Assembly (NCBI GenBank): GCA_022828595.1
Contig: JAKGHH010000005.1
Span: 69,187,655 to 69,251,654 of the forward strand
Reading direction: 5' to 3'
Length of the DNA stretch: 64,000 bases
From: Nelumbo lutea
Lineage: Eukaryota > Streptophyta > Magnoliopsida > Proteales > Nelumbonaceae
The notes under the pieces are model-generated. The model was not told where the DNA came from and did no database searches. It worked only from the letters and a program-made list of their open reading frames with translations. Shown piece by piece: positions 1 through 10,248 of the stretch. Each line of letters begins with the position of its first letter. Position 1 is the stretch's first letter. The translations under genes and the position numbers were made by a program.

Positions 1-125
1 ATGGTTTAGTTAATTGACTAACTGTACCTTTACTATTGAAAATTGACTAACGCTACTCCTACTGTTTTTAACAATTGACTAACTTTACCCTTACTGTTAA
101 GATCCATTAATATTCCGTTAAAACT
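1..125. repeat. Three short tandem units, part of a dispersed repeat cut by the window edge
   Basis: Three diverged units of roughly 32 bp follow one another, each containing a form of 'aattgactaac' followed by a 'ccttactgtt'-like stretch. A related sequence lies at about 40931-41010, so this is a dispersed family, probably the arm of a foldback or Mutator-like element. The left end is outside the window. Confidence 0.45.
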
Positions 126-1361
126 CATTCGCACATGATATATATATATATTTTAAAAACCAATTTTACCCTTCGCCTCTCTCCCCTTATTTTTTCACCA
201 AACTTGTATTTGGAATTGGAGAAGGATGTCTACCAGCAACAGTTCTTCCTTGTCACAAACCTCTTTGTGTATGCTTCCATCCACCCCTCCGAGAACCAAA
301 TTTGTAAATTTGTCTCGGGCCATTGATGTAGAATCCCTACCCCACACCCGAAAGCAAGTCAGCCATTACCGATGAAGAAACCCCACACCCCGAAAACTCC
401 TCGACAGAGATGCCCCCGACCCCGATGAGTCTCTGTCTCTTCCTCAAGATTACTACCTAGTTCCGCCACTAACCCCTGTCATCGCATTGGCAGTGGCAGC
501 TAGAAAACCCTTGCAACCCATGTCAACCTTCGATTCCTCCACGGCTCTGATGTGGTGCTGCTCCTGACGGCTCTGTTCTTCATGGGTTTCTTTTACGTTG
601 ACATCCGCCACTTCGCGGGGGAGAACGCCTTGGAAAAAATTCTCAGAGGAACCGAATTGTTCCTGTACCCCTTTCTGTAGCAGGCTTCACTGGATCACCA
701 TTGAGCTCCTTGGACTCCTCTGTTCCTACAGATTGTACCGGCTTGTTCTTGGACTCCTCTTCTGTCGTAGGTTTTACCAGGTAACCAGTAGGTTCTTGTA
801 TTCCTATAGATGGTAGTAAAATGTTCTTTGGCTCCTCGATGTCTGTGAGTTTCCCAATATCAACATGGGCTCCAGGAGGCGATAGCCAGTAAGGGTGTAG
901 ATACGGGGAAAATCGGTGGGGAGGAGCTTATGCACCAGGAGAATTTGTCCTGTGTTTTGCTCGATTACAGGTGAACTTACTATCTGTCACCTCGTCCTGG
1001 TTTCAAACTTTTCCACAAGCTCCCTAACAAGGTCCCAGCCTGGAAGAGGTGTTATTTTATGGTCCGCAACACTGAGGGGTGGCCTTTCCCGTCATTGGAG
1101 GGCAGCCATCTAGGACCCCAGCATTAGGTTGGACCTGAAAGGATAGAATATCCATCACATGGATGCCCAAATCTTGTGGAATGGACTGGGCGAATTTAAA
1201 AAATTTCCCCCAACTTGATATAGAGAAACAGTATCTCCCAATGGAGGTGTTCATGCCGAAGGAATGATCCAAAATTTGCTCCCATTGAAAATGGCATAGT
1301 GCAGGATAGAGCAGAATCAACAATGTTCTTCCAAAAGAACTTGACCCTTCACAAGAATCAA
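126..1361. other. Non-coding or heavily decayed sequence, no gene recognised
   Basis: No open frame here has a recognisable domain. On the minus strand around 950-1060 a short stretch reads like retroelement gag (a 'PGWDLVRELVEKF'-type segment), but it is interrupted and too short to classify. Base composition is less AT-rich than most of the window, which fits old transposon DNA. Confidence 0.4.
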
Positions 1362-1366
1362 CAGAA

Positions 1367-2871
1367 TGGCTTGTGAATACAGCTCCAATCAATCTTTTCC
1401 CCAAAAGATTGGTATCAAGATCAAATCTTGATTACTCCTGTAGAGAGTAGGAGATCGAACTACTAGAGGTGGCGACTACAGGAAGGAGGCGGCAAGAGAG
1501 TATTCGCAGGGTGCAGAATTCTCTCTTCTTGTGATTTCAGCTCTGAAGACAAGAGTTTTGGGTTGCATGTCTAAAGGCCGCCGCCCCCTCCTCCTTTTTA
1601 TAATCTTAAAGGGATAAGCTCCTAATCCCATTAGGAATTGCTAATCCAAATCATATTTGGATTAGAAGTCCCTTTAAGTAATAAGGGATAACCCTTATCT
1701 TATCTGCAGATCAGATCAGCCATCTCCTAATCTAATTAGGAGGCTTCCAGATCTAAATCTTATTTAGATCTTGGACTCTCTAAGTGGATAGGGTATAGGC
1801 CCAATCCTATCAGCTGATCCATCTCAGAATTCGCCCCTTTTTAATTGACTGTTCAAATCAGCCCAGTTCGAAATGGGCTTAAGGCCCATTTAAGGTTATG
1901 TACTCACTTAGCCTTCCAAACTGCTGCCCAGTTGGGCTTCCTTGTATGGTGTGGGACCCAAACATTGATCTACACATCAGCCACATGGGTTCGACCGAGC
2001 CTTTATTACAAGGCCTGGCCGAATACAGTGTTATGAACAGTGCACCCCCTGAAACCCATCAAATGGGCTCTATGGGCCCAGCACTTACCCTAAGTGGTCA
2101 CTGGGCCAAGCCACCTTGTAACACCCAGGGACTATGGGCAGATGCAAGATTAGCCCATCAGGTATTACCCTCAATGGTCTTACACTTAACCTCTCAGCCC
2201 ATAATGATCAAACACTGCCCGATAAGGGAGGACCTCTCCCTCGACTACAAGGAACAGTGTTGCACTCTCTGCTTATATGGATCTCGGGAATTAAAACCTT
2301 TTGCAAATCATTTCGAAATCATAATATATATACTTTCATATCTCATATAAAATATATTTTGCAAAACAAATCTCAACGATTGAAATCGGCTGCCGGTAAT
2401 CTTGGTTTCCATCAGTAAGAGTGCATCCCCGATCATTACCTTTGTCCGACAAAGGGGCTGATCCTATCACTATGATCGCCCACTCAGATGAATTCTCAGA
2501 CTGTCCCAACATACTCAGGTTTTGACCCCCGCTAAGGATCTCATTGATTGGTATATCAAAGACACCCCAATGCGACACCTAGTGCAGTATCATAATCGAG
2601 TCTAGGGGTCGGGTGTAACTTTCCAGTTTTGCCCATCAATCTCCAAGGTCCAGGGCAATACTGAAAATCTGGTCCAGTTCGTAGATTTAATTAATCATAC
2701 ACTGTATGTGCCTAGGGTCTCACCTTGACAGCTGAGACAGGCCACCCTAACCGACTTGGTGGCACCACAGTGTCAGCCTTGTCATGATAGGTCTCCCCAG
2801 ACCGACCCATTGGCTGTGAACATTCTAAACTAACACGAGTCTCATTAAGTGTCTAATTTAAGGGTATTACA
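1367..2871 (-). mobile_element. Probable solo LTR, minus orientation, about 1.5 kb
   Basis: The block begins TG and ends CA and is flanked on both sides by the same five bases, CAGAA (1362-1366 and 2872-2876), the footprint of a retrotransposon insertion. Read on the minus strand it starts TGTAATACCC and has a TATA box (complement of 1595-1602) about 230 bp before its 3' end, as expected for U3-R-U5 order. It contains no coding region. No second LTR or primer-binding site was found, so a solo LTR left by recombination is the simplest reading. The boundaries were chosen by the target duplication, so chance agreement is possible. The superfamily is not assigned. Confidence 0.55.
1595..1602 (-). 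promoter_or_regulatory. TATA box of the minus-oriented LTR
   Basis: The minus strand reads TATAAAAA followed by a purine- and GC-rich leader. Its position is appropriate for the U3/R junction of the LTR spanning 1367-2871. Confidence 0.5.
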
Positions 2872-2994
2872 CAGAAACATACCAAGGGAACATGAATCAA
2901 ATTTGCACTTTTATTCATTTATTATAAACTTATAAAGTACATCATCTTGATTGAAGCTAAGGGCATACAAAACTGTCTAACAGGACCTAAAGAC

Positions 2995-4040
2995 AAGGGA
3001 GGCGCTCCGATCTTGGGCGGAGCTCGGCCTGAAGTTTGAAGACTTTGTGATCAGGGAGAAGCTCGTGCAGGCCGGTCTGAGTCCTGGTAGGTCACAGTTT
3101 GATGTACTTTCCCCATCAGTTTTGCTTCAGTAGTGTATCTGACAGCTTGTTTTTTGTCGCAGCTATCATGAACATCCCCGCCAACGAGCTCTTTGGGAGC
3201 ATGAAGAGGGGGAAGAAGAAGAGAGCCTCCAAGAAGGCTCGCGTTGAGCACCCACCAGCTGTCGTTCCTGAGCCCGAGTAGCCATCAGCTGCCGATCATC
3301 CTCCTGTAATAGATCTGGTCGAAGAGGACTTGGGCAAGCCCTCCCCACCCCGGTGCCCGAGGAGGCTACGTCTTTGGAACCCGTCCTGGCAACTTCCGCT
3401 TCTTCGAGCAGTGGTGACACAATTTGGAGTATTTTGAATCCAAAATTTGGCCTTCTCAAGAGTAAGGACGCCATATTTGCTGAGGAGGTCGCTTGTTTGG
3501 CCGAATTGCCTGTTGCTCAGCTCGAGACCCATGTGAAGGAACGAATCAAGCTACTTCTTCAGGCGATGGAGGAGGCCAAGGCTAAGGCTATCAAGGAGTA
3601 CAAGTCCTCAGTAGAGTTTCGGAAAGAGCTAGTCGAGGTAGGGATGGCAAGTTACCGCAAAGGATTCAAACTTAGTAGGTGATTGACCCGATGTGAATTT
3701 CCCTAGCTCGACCTCAGTGCCATAACCACTTCAAGGATCACAGAGGAGATGGCCGTTGAAGCTGCCCAAGATCTGTACTCCGAAGCAGAAAGTGACGGCG
3801 ACCTGCTCGACGAAGATAAGGAGACCGGTGCTAGCGAGAGTTGCATGGAGACAGATCCTCCTACCGAAGCCTCCAGTAAGGATGAGGAGACTCGAAGTGA
3901 CTAGATGCCTCTTTTCTTGGACCCCCTTCTGTAATACTCTGAGCTCGGTCCATTGTAATTTTTTTTGTACCCGAAATTCTATATCAATGAAATACAAGTG
4001 TTTTTGCAATCTTTGTGTGCAATTTTTGTTTCAAGTGTAG
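2995..4040 (+). pseudogene. Fragment of a Tat-element extra ORF, sense copy with 3' UTR
   Basis: This is the C-terminal half of the 'putative gypsy type transposon' extra ORF. Residues near 3020-3085 (FEDFVIREKL) precede a possible intron running from GTAGGTCAC to a pyrimidine-rich TCGCAG just before 3165. A lysine-rich segment follows, then a stop (TAG at 3279-3281), and the next frame (3353-3682) carries the conserved part (LKSKDAIFAEEVACL). A coiled-coil-like stretch (LLLQAMEEAKAKAIKEY) ends near the motif SYRKGFKLSR. An acidic tail reaches a stop at about 3902, and a T-rich 3' UTR-like stretch follows. The antisense copy at 6953-8849 carries clearly homologous sequence (LQKSREAVYPEEVTAW; SYRRDFKLSRW). 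It is not functional. Confidence 0.7.
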
Positions 4041-4144
4041 ATTACTCTCGAACTAGCGAACTAAACCTAATAGGAGTGAATTCTTTTCTAAGTGTAGGTT
4101 ACCCCGAATTATCGAGCTAACGAGCTAGACTCCAAGTAGGGATT

Positions 4145-5597
4145 CGTCAACCGGCGCGGTATTGAGGCCAACCTGGACAAAATAAAGGTCATCCTAGATA
4201 TGAGACCACCCCGAAAAGTAAAAGAGGTTCAAAGGCTAAATGGCCGCATAGCCGCCCTGGGCCGCTTTATGTCCAAATCGGCAAACCGCTGCCTACCTTT
4301 CTTGAAAGCAATTAAGGGCAAAGGGTTCGAATGGACCCGAGACTGCCAACTCGCGTTCGAAGAGCTAAAGAACCTCGCCAGTGTGCCGGTCTTAATCAGG
4401 CCCAAGGAGAGCGATGTCTTAGAACTGTACCTCTCGGCAAACGACGAGGTGGTCGGTTCGGTACTAATAAAAGAAGTAGATCGGGTCCAGCGACCCATCT
4501 ATTATGTTAGTAAAATTTTGTAGGGAGCAGAGACAAGGTACCCGCAGATAGAAAAGTTGGCATACGCACTGATAATTGCAGCTCAGAAACTCCACCCATA
4601 TTTCCAAGCTCACGCTGTCATTGTCTTGACTAACAAACCTCTGAGGCAAGTCTTACTCAAGCCCGAGGTTTTCGATCGACTGACGAAGTGGGCCATCGAG
4701 CTCAACGAGTACGACCTCCAGTATAAGCCATGAACTGCTATCAAGGCCCAAGCCTCAGTAGATTTCATCGCTGAGTGCACGTTCAGCTCGGAAGTCCCTA
4801 GGCCGGTTGAGCCTAAGATCCCCAGTTTGGGTGATTCTAGAGCTCCCAGGCCAATAGAGTCCGAACCTTGTGAGGTAGCAGCCAGGGTGGCATCTCTTCC
4901 AGTTAGGCCAAATGCGAACTGGGATGAGGAGCCCTGGATCCTTCACGTAGATGGCTCCTCGAACCAACAGGGCAGCGGGGCTGGAATAGTCCTACGCAGC
5001 CCGGGTGAAACGAAATTGGAATACGTGCTACGCTTTGAGTTCGCGGCATCCAACAATGAGGCAGAGTACAAGGCATTGATAGCCGGGCTAGCCCTAGTGC
5101 AAGAGGTAAGTGCGAAACACATAGTTATCTGCAGCGATTCCCAACTTGTGGTCAACCAGGTTACAGGCGAATACGAAGCACGCGAGCTAATTATGATCGC
5201 CTACTTGGCAAAGATAAAAGAGGCTCTTCTCAACTTCCAGTCACACTTCATTAAGCAAATCCCGAGGTCAGAGAACACTGAGGCTGATGCCCTGTCCCGG
5301 TTAGCCAGGACTGGTTACAACGCCATGAGAACCGTGTACATAGAGGACTTACCTTGTTCTAGCATTCTCGAGGGGGCAGAAGAGGTCGCTCCCGTCCTTG
5401 AAGCAGAGCCAAGCTGGATCGACCCACTCGTGAGCTTCTTGCTTGATGGGACCCTTCCTGCAGATCGCAATGCAGCTAGAAGGGTGCAACACCAGGCAAC
5501 CAAATATGTCATAATAGACGAATGGTTGTACCGACGATCCTACACGCTCCCCTACCTGCGTTGTTTGCGACCTGCCGAAGCCGAGCTTGTACTCTGA
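4145..5597 (+). pseudogene. Ty3/gypsy pol fragment: reverse transcriptase C-terminus, RNase H, second RNase H
   Basis: The frame begins inside pol with the thumb/connection part of reverse transcriptase (GIEANLDKIKVIL, then RPPRKVKEVQRLNGRIAAL), so the catalytic YxDD core is absent. The Ty3-type RNase H follows (LPFLKAIKGKGFEW to the TRYPQIEKLAYAL region). At 4938-5330 there is a second, archaeal-like RNase H with a complete D-E-D-D set: D in HVDGSSN, E in NNEAEYKAL, D in CSDSQLVVNQ and D in NTEADALSRL. In-frame stops sit at 4521-4523 (TAG, from CAG), 4731-4733 (TGA, from CGA) and 5595-5597 (TGA, from CGA). All are explained by single C-to-T changes. Otherwise the frame is open throughout. 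Confidence 0.85.
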
Positions 5598-6640
5598 GAC
5601 ACTCATGAAGGTCTGTGCGACGGACACTTGGGGGCAGGGCCCTCGCCCAGAAGGCACTTCGACAAGGGTACTACTGGCCAACGATGAAGGCAGAGGCCAT
5701 CGAGCTCGTTAGAAAATGTGACACGTGTCAGAAGCATGCCAATATCCACCATCAACTTGCTGCCGACCTCAAGTATCTCACTAGTCCATGGCCCTTTGCG
5801 CAATGGGGCATCGAACTCCTGGGGCCATTCCCGCCAGCAACAGGTGGGAGGAAGTTCCTAGTGGTGGCGGTAGATTACTTCACAAAGTGGGTAGAAGTTG
5901 AACCTCTCGCAACAGTTACAGCTCGAAAATGAACAGAACTTCTTTTGGAAGAACATAGTATGTCGCTTCGGGCTACCTCAGGTACTGATCTCCGACAATG
6001 GCAAGCAGTTCGAGGACATCAAATTTCAGGAATGGTGCCAAGATATGGGGATTCGACAGAACTTCACATCGGTCGTGCACCCGCAGGAAAACGGTCAAAC
6101 AGAAGTTATGAACAGAGCTATCCTTTGCGGGCTGAAAGCGTGACTAGACTGAGCTAAAGGGTTGTGGGCGGATGAGCTACCCAGTGTTCTATGAGCCCCC
6201 GAACTACGGAAAAAACCACCATGGGAGAGACCCCCTTTAACCTCACCTACGACACTGAAGTGGTAATCCCGGCGGAGATCGAAGTACCTACACTGCGACT
6301 AGAAGCATACGACGATCAGACAAACGGAGACGAGCTACATACCAACCTCGATCTACTCGACGAGGTAAGAGACCTCGCGTACATTCGGACCGTAGCTTAC
6401 CAGCAAAGAGTAGCTCAGTACTACAATGCCAGAGTAAAAAAGTGGAACTTCCACGTCAGCGACCTGGTTCTCCGTAAGATCATGGCACCCAAGCCCGGCG
6501 TGGGCAAACTTGAACCGAATTGGGAAGGGCCCTACCGAGTAAAGAGAGCGCTCGGGGGAGCATACGAGCTTGAAACATTAGAGGGCAAACAAGTACCCCG
6601 AGTGTGGAACGTCGTTAACTTAAGACGATACTACTTATAA
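5598..6640 (+). pseudogene. Ty3/gypsy integrase, frameshifted
   Basis: An N-terminal HHCC zinc finger is visible (HEGLCDGHLG, then CDTCQKH near 5717-5740). The rve core follows, with second and third catalytic residues in ISDNGKQF and HPQENGQTE. The first catalytic Asp, normally in a GID motif, is Glu here (WGIELLGPF). The C-terminal part (NWEGPYRVKRALGGAYELE) is the usual plant gypsy ending, finishing with a stop at 6638-6640. The frame shifts near 5625, near 5925 and near 6196. Stops at 6141, 6150 and 6192 replace codons expected to be Arg, Arg and Trp. The protein cannot be made. It continues directly from the RNase H region. Confidence 0.85.
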
Positions 6641-6952
6641 ATCACCAAGTGAAGTGGACTAGGAGTTGCTACCAGCGCCTAAGGGCTAGAATGCCGAGCT
6701 AACAGGGACCTCGACACCATAAGACTTAGTCACCTCTTCGGCATGGGCACGTAAAGGCAAAATGCTAACACCAAGCTGAAGTGCTAATAGCGAGCTGATA
6801 AGGAGCTCGACACCTCATCATCATAGGCATATAGTCAGTTCGGAAAAAAGAGGGTGACAGAACAACACTTAACCAAAAGGAGGACATTTCATTACAGCAT
6901 ACTCTGTTTACATTCCAAAAAAAAAAAAAAACATTCCAACAATCCGACAATC

Positions 6953-8849
6953 TCAGTCCTCATCCTCAGAAGGCACTTCAATGATACCCAAGGGTTCTGC
7001 CTCATCCTCAGAATCCGGTTCACCATCAGCCGCGTTGGCCATCTCCTGAGTAATGCGCAAGGTAGTTATGGTGCTAATGTCGAGCTCAGGGTACGTGTTC
7101 CTGATCATCCACCGACTCAGTTTAAAATCCCTTCTGTACGAGCCCACCATCAGGTCGTCAAAGCGCGGTGAGGCGATATAGTCTTCAACGACCTTCTTCT
7201 AGGCATCCTCGATGCCCTAAGAAAAGATCTCTGTCCTCTCTCTAATATCCTCCTAAAGGTATTCGACCTGATGCTGCAGGTCCAGCCTCAGGTCCGCCAT
7301 GTGCTTCACCACCACTCCCATGGCCTCGGTGTCTCTCTAAGACCTCGCCAGCCTGGCCTGTGCAGTGCAAGAAGCCGCTTCAGTAGTGCGGGAAGCCTCT
7401 TTAGCTCATGCCCGCCTCGAGTTCATTTCCGCTTGGGCCACTAAGGCATGAATGAAGGAGTTCACCTACCAAAAGAAAAAATAACGAGAATGTTAAAAGA
7501 GCAATAACGAGAAAAGTAATGACAAGGAGCCCGACAAAAAGTCGTTGACTTACAACCATGGCATAAGAGGCAGCATGCCCGACTATGTGGTTCAAAGGAA
7601 GCTTGGTCCACGCCGTGACCTCCTCAGGGTAAACGGCCTCCCTACTTTTTTGAAGAGCGTGGTTCGGCGACAACACGCTCCTAAACTCGCCTTGGGCTCC
7701 CGAGTCTGAAGGCCCAGCCCGGGTATAAGTAGCCTTGGCATAAGGGTCCCTTGCCGCTTCTTGTACTGGAGGGGCCATCTCGGGCTCCCTGGGCAGATCC
7801 ATTGGCGGAGAGCTCGGTACCTCGAGTTCCGTATCTCGAGGCAGTTCAGCACGAGTCCGTTTGGCAACTCACTTCCTCCTCTTCATGGCATGAAACAGGT
7901 TCCCACCGTAGGTCTTTTCTGCGTCCATCACACCTACAAAAAGAGCTCGGCATCAGGAAGACGAAAGAATGGAAAGCAAAACAAAGGCAAGCCTCTGAGC
8001 AAGGAACCTACCCGAACTCAGGCCGACCTGGATGAGCTTGGCCTCCGCCAGATAATGGTGGCATTTTAGCCCGAGCCGGGCCTAGTCCCGGAGGCCCTTT
8101 GCCGTCTCCCTATCTAGCGTAACACCGGGGTCAGGGGCAGCCAACCCCCACGCGGTTTGGAACGGCCACCCCGTTGCACTTCGTACCCCGAAGTAGTCCC
8201 GTTTTCACACTGAGACCTTGTTGGGAAGATCGTGTAAAAGCTTGAACCCCGGGCGAGGAGACAGGTAGTACGCCCGCCTACGTCCGGGAAGGGGACCCGC
8301 TTGCTTCTCAAGCATGAGAATGGAAGAGAAGATCTCCAGGTCTAAAGGCAGAATGTGTTCGCAAAAGAGAGAGATTGTCCCAACCAAATTGCGGATAGAA
8401 TTCGGGTGGAGCTAACCAACAATGACGCTGAAGTGGTTCATAACCTCGACAATGAGAGGGTGGAAAGGTAGGCGCAGCCCGGCGACGAGCTACCCCCACA
8501 ATATCACAATCTCGTTAGGACCATCTTCCCAAGGGAAGTCACCCAAGGGTATAAAGTAAGTATACTCCCCAGGTAGGTTGAACTGTGTGATAAGGGAGTA
8601 AAGCCCCTCAGGTGTCATGGTTGAGGGCCCAAATTTGTTTAACGTCTGACCTCGATAGGAGGAGGACGCCAAACTACCCGAGGCGACTCGGCCTATGGGT
8701 TCGAACTTTTCCTCAAGCTCTACCTCGGGCTCACTAAGGCCGTTGGGGGATGCAGCTCGATTCATGGAACCTGCATCTGACCCCCTCGAGAAGCTGTCTG
8801 AGCTAGACATAGGGAGGAAAGGAAGACCAGGAAGAAAGTATTGACTCAC
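6953..8849 (-). pseudogene. Antisense extra ORF of the Tat element, 'putative gypsy type transposon' family
   Basis: It lies on the opposite strand to pol, between integrase and the 3' LTR. From the start at 8849 the N-terminus is Ser/Glu-rich and then enters the conserved domain (YTFIPLGDFPWEDG-like block, then HPLIVEVMNHFSV, HPNSIRNLVGTISLF and YYLSPRPGFKLLHDLP) on minus-strand frames between about 8600 and 8200. This matches my memory of the plant 'putative gypsy type transposon' domain. The C-terminal half (FRSVLSPNHALQKSREAV near 7690; SYRRDFKLSRW near 7110) matches the sense copy at 2995-4040. At least three frameshifts or stops break it, although some gaps may be introns. The molecular function of this family is unknown. 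Confidence 0.7.
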
Positions 8850-8958
8850 CTGGAAAAAGATAACGAACCACGGAAGGTTGACGCGAGCTAAAATTTGGAC
8901 GTGAGCTCAAGAAGCGAACGCAGGAGAATGGCAATAGAAAGTGATTGGGTTCCCTCAC

Positions 8959-8966
8959 TATTTATA
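8959..8966 (-). promoter_or_regulatory. TATA box upstream of the antisense extra ORF
   Basis: The minus strand reads TATAAATA about 110 bp upstream of the ORF start at 8849. This is a reasonable promoter distance and suggests the antisense ORF was transcribed independently of the LTR. Confidence 0.5.
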
Positions 8967-9099
8967 CCCACAGCGACCGAAAACCGATGGCTCTGATCGA
9001 GGCAAATCCAACAGCCCACGATCAAGCTGACCGCACGCCTCCTAAGACCGAGACGTGACTGGCCACACGTCTTTGGAAACTGAAGCAGCGCCGGCGAAC

Positions 9100-9290
9100 G
9101 TCTCCCAACATTGAAGGCAGCAGTGGTGCGCTTTTCAAATTTGAAATAAACGCCCGCCGTCATGTCTCCCAGCATTGAAGGCAACGATGGCGCATTTTTT
9201 TTTGAATTTGAAATAACACCCGCCATCACACCTCCCAGCATTTAAAGACGGATTGGCACATTTTCTGATTTTTGGCGCTCGAGGAATCCG
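9100..9290. repeat. Three tandem copies of a ~65-bp unit in the retrotransposon 3' untranslated region
   Basis: Units start at about 9100, 9164 and 9230, each beginning with a form of GTCTCCCAGCATTGAAGG and including an AT-rich AAATTTGAAATAA segment. The third is the most diverged. Tandem repeats in this position, between the last ORF and the polypurine tract, are typical of Tat-lineage elements. Confidence 0.75.
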
Positions 9291-9401
9291 GAAATCTCTT
9301 GACGTACGCACACTTTGCGTCATCAGTCAACCCGTTTAAAGTATGGGTCAAATCCACCCGTCACCTCGTGAATTCCCCGCGCCAGGGCAAGACCCTTAGC
9401 G

Positions 9402-9419
9402 CGAGGAGTGGGGGGCAAT
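9402..9419 (+). other. Polypurine tract of the Tat element
   Basis: The purine run GAGGAGTGGGGGGCAA lies immediately before the LTR start TGATGG at 9420. It is the expected primer for plus-strand DNA synthesis and confirms the plus orientation of the element and of this LTR. Confidence 0.7.
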
Positions 9420-9907
9420 TGATGGAGGAAGATTTGGCCCAACCTCTTGGCCACCCAACACGTGCAAGTGACCGAGGGTAACCTCGCAGGAGCGATAGCT
9501 CGGCACGACAGTGCTCAAGGTGCGAGCTCCGAGAAGAGGAGCCTCGATCTCCCCCAAGAGGAACCCGTGACCCAAGCTCCCCAAAAGGAGCCCGAACTCT
9601 CCCTTTGACCTCGAGCCTTGCGAGGAGCGCAAGGGGCAACAACCCGAATTGACCCACCCCAGGGCAGTTCGAGCCACACTTCTATCCGAACTCAAGACTT
9701 TACCTCGCATACCACTCCAGCACTTCGTCTCTAGGCCGCCGAACTAAACAACCGTATCTGACACCAAAGGAGTTTGTATCCTGAGGTGGTGCACTTGACT
9801 GATTTAGGATCTGACGCTTGACAGCCGCACTTCAACGACCACCTGCCACCGCCATCTCCAGTTACAGAGACGGCTCCGACAGAGAGTAGCGGCGGTTGTC
9901 TGCCCCA

Positions 9908-10000
9908 GCAGAGGTGATGACACCCGAGCTGGCAGAAGTGCAGAGGTGATGACACCCGAGCTGGCAGAAGTGTAGAGGTAATGGTACCCGACCTGACAGG
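9908..10000. repeat. 32-bp unit repeated about 2.9 times inside the LTR
   Basis: Units begin at 9908, 9940 and 9972. The first two are identical and the third is diverged and truncated. Each contains AGAGGTGATGACACCCGAGC or a variant. The array lies 30-120 bp upstream of the LTR TATA box, so it may be a duplicated U3 enhancer-like element. Confidence 0.8.
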
Positions 10001-10027
10001 AGCTTGGGAGTGAGTGCACGAAGTGGT

Positions 10028-10035
10028 TATAAAAA
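10028..10035 (+). promoter_or_regulatory. LTR TATA box
   Basis: TATAAAAA is followed by GGCCCTCTTCCCCCC. It is placed about 220 bp before the LTR 3' end, consistent with the U3/R boundary. Confidence 0.6.
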
Positions 10036-10248
10036 GGCCCTCTTCCCCCCAAGAATGGAGGTACGCGATAATTTTGCACCATCTGGTTTTTTATCTTGCC
10101 TTCGAGGAAATACTAACTTGAGCTTCGGAGCACTCTCACCGAGCTCCTCCTCGAAGACCACTCGCTTTCTTTCCCGTTTCAAGTACCTTTTGCTCCAGTC
10201 AGAAACAAGATGATTTACAGGTAGGACCAACTGGATTGTGTTCCATCA

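Larger units (their letters stand above)
2995..10248 (+). mobile_element. Decayed Ty3/gypsy retrotransposon, Tat-lineage type, 5' truncated and rearranged
   Basis: Plus-strand order is reverse-transcriptase C-terminus, RNase H, a second RNase H, integrase, an antisense extra ORF, tandem repeats, a polypurine tract and one LTR. A dual RNase H and an extra ORF in antisense between pol and the 3' LTR are known traits of the plant Tat lineage. The gag, protease, reverse-transcriptase core and 5' LTR are missing. In their place, at 2995-4040, lies a plus-strand fragment of the same extra ORF, which would be expected only in an oppositely oriented element. The region is therefore probably a recombinant of two elements in inverted orientation. 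Stops and frameshifts show it is dead. Confidence 0.8.
9420..10248 (+). mobile_element. 3' LTR of the Tat-type element, 829 bp
   Basis: It starts TGATGG and ends CCATCA, a perfect 6-bp terminal inverted repeat, and is preceded by a polypurine tract. It holds a TATA box at 10028-10035 and a 32-bp tandem repeat at 9908-10000. There is no matching 5' LTR in the window, so the target duplication (CTTAG would be the right copy) cannot be tested. Confidence 0.75.

Noticed and set aside
1057..1404. 115-codon minus-strand open frame
   Set aside because: Crosses the predicted LTR border and has no domain.
1398..1420. Primer-binding site TTGGTATCAAGATC
   Set aside because: Resembles an initiator-tRNA site, but the LTR orientation from its TATA box is opposite, and it lies inside the block defined by the CAGAA flanks.
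8490..8849. Stand-alone cellular gene on the minus strand
   Set aside because: Position and domain place it as the extra ORF of the retrotransposon, not a host gene.
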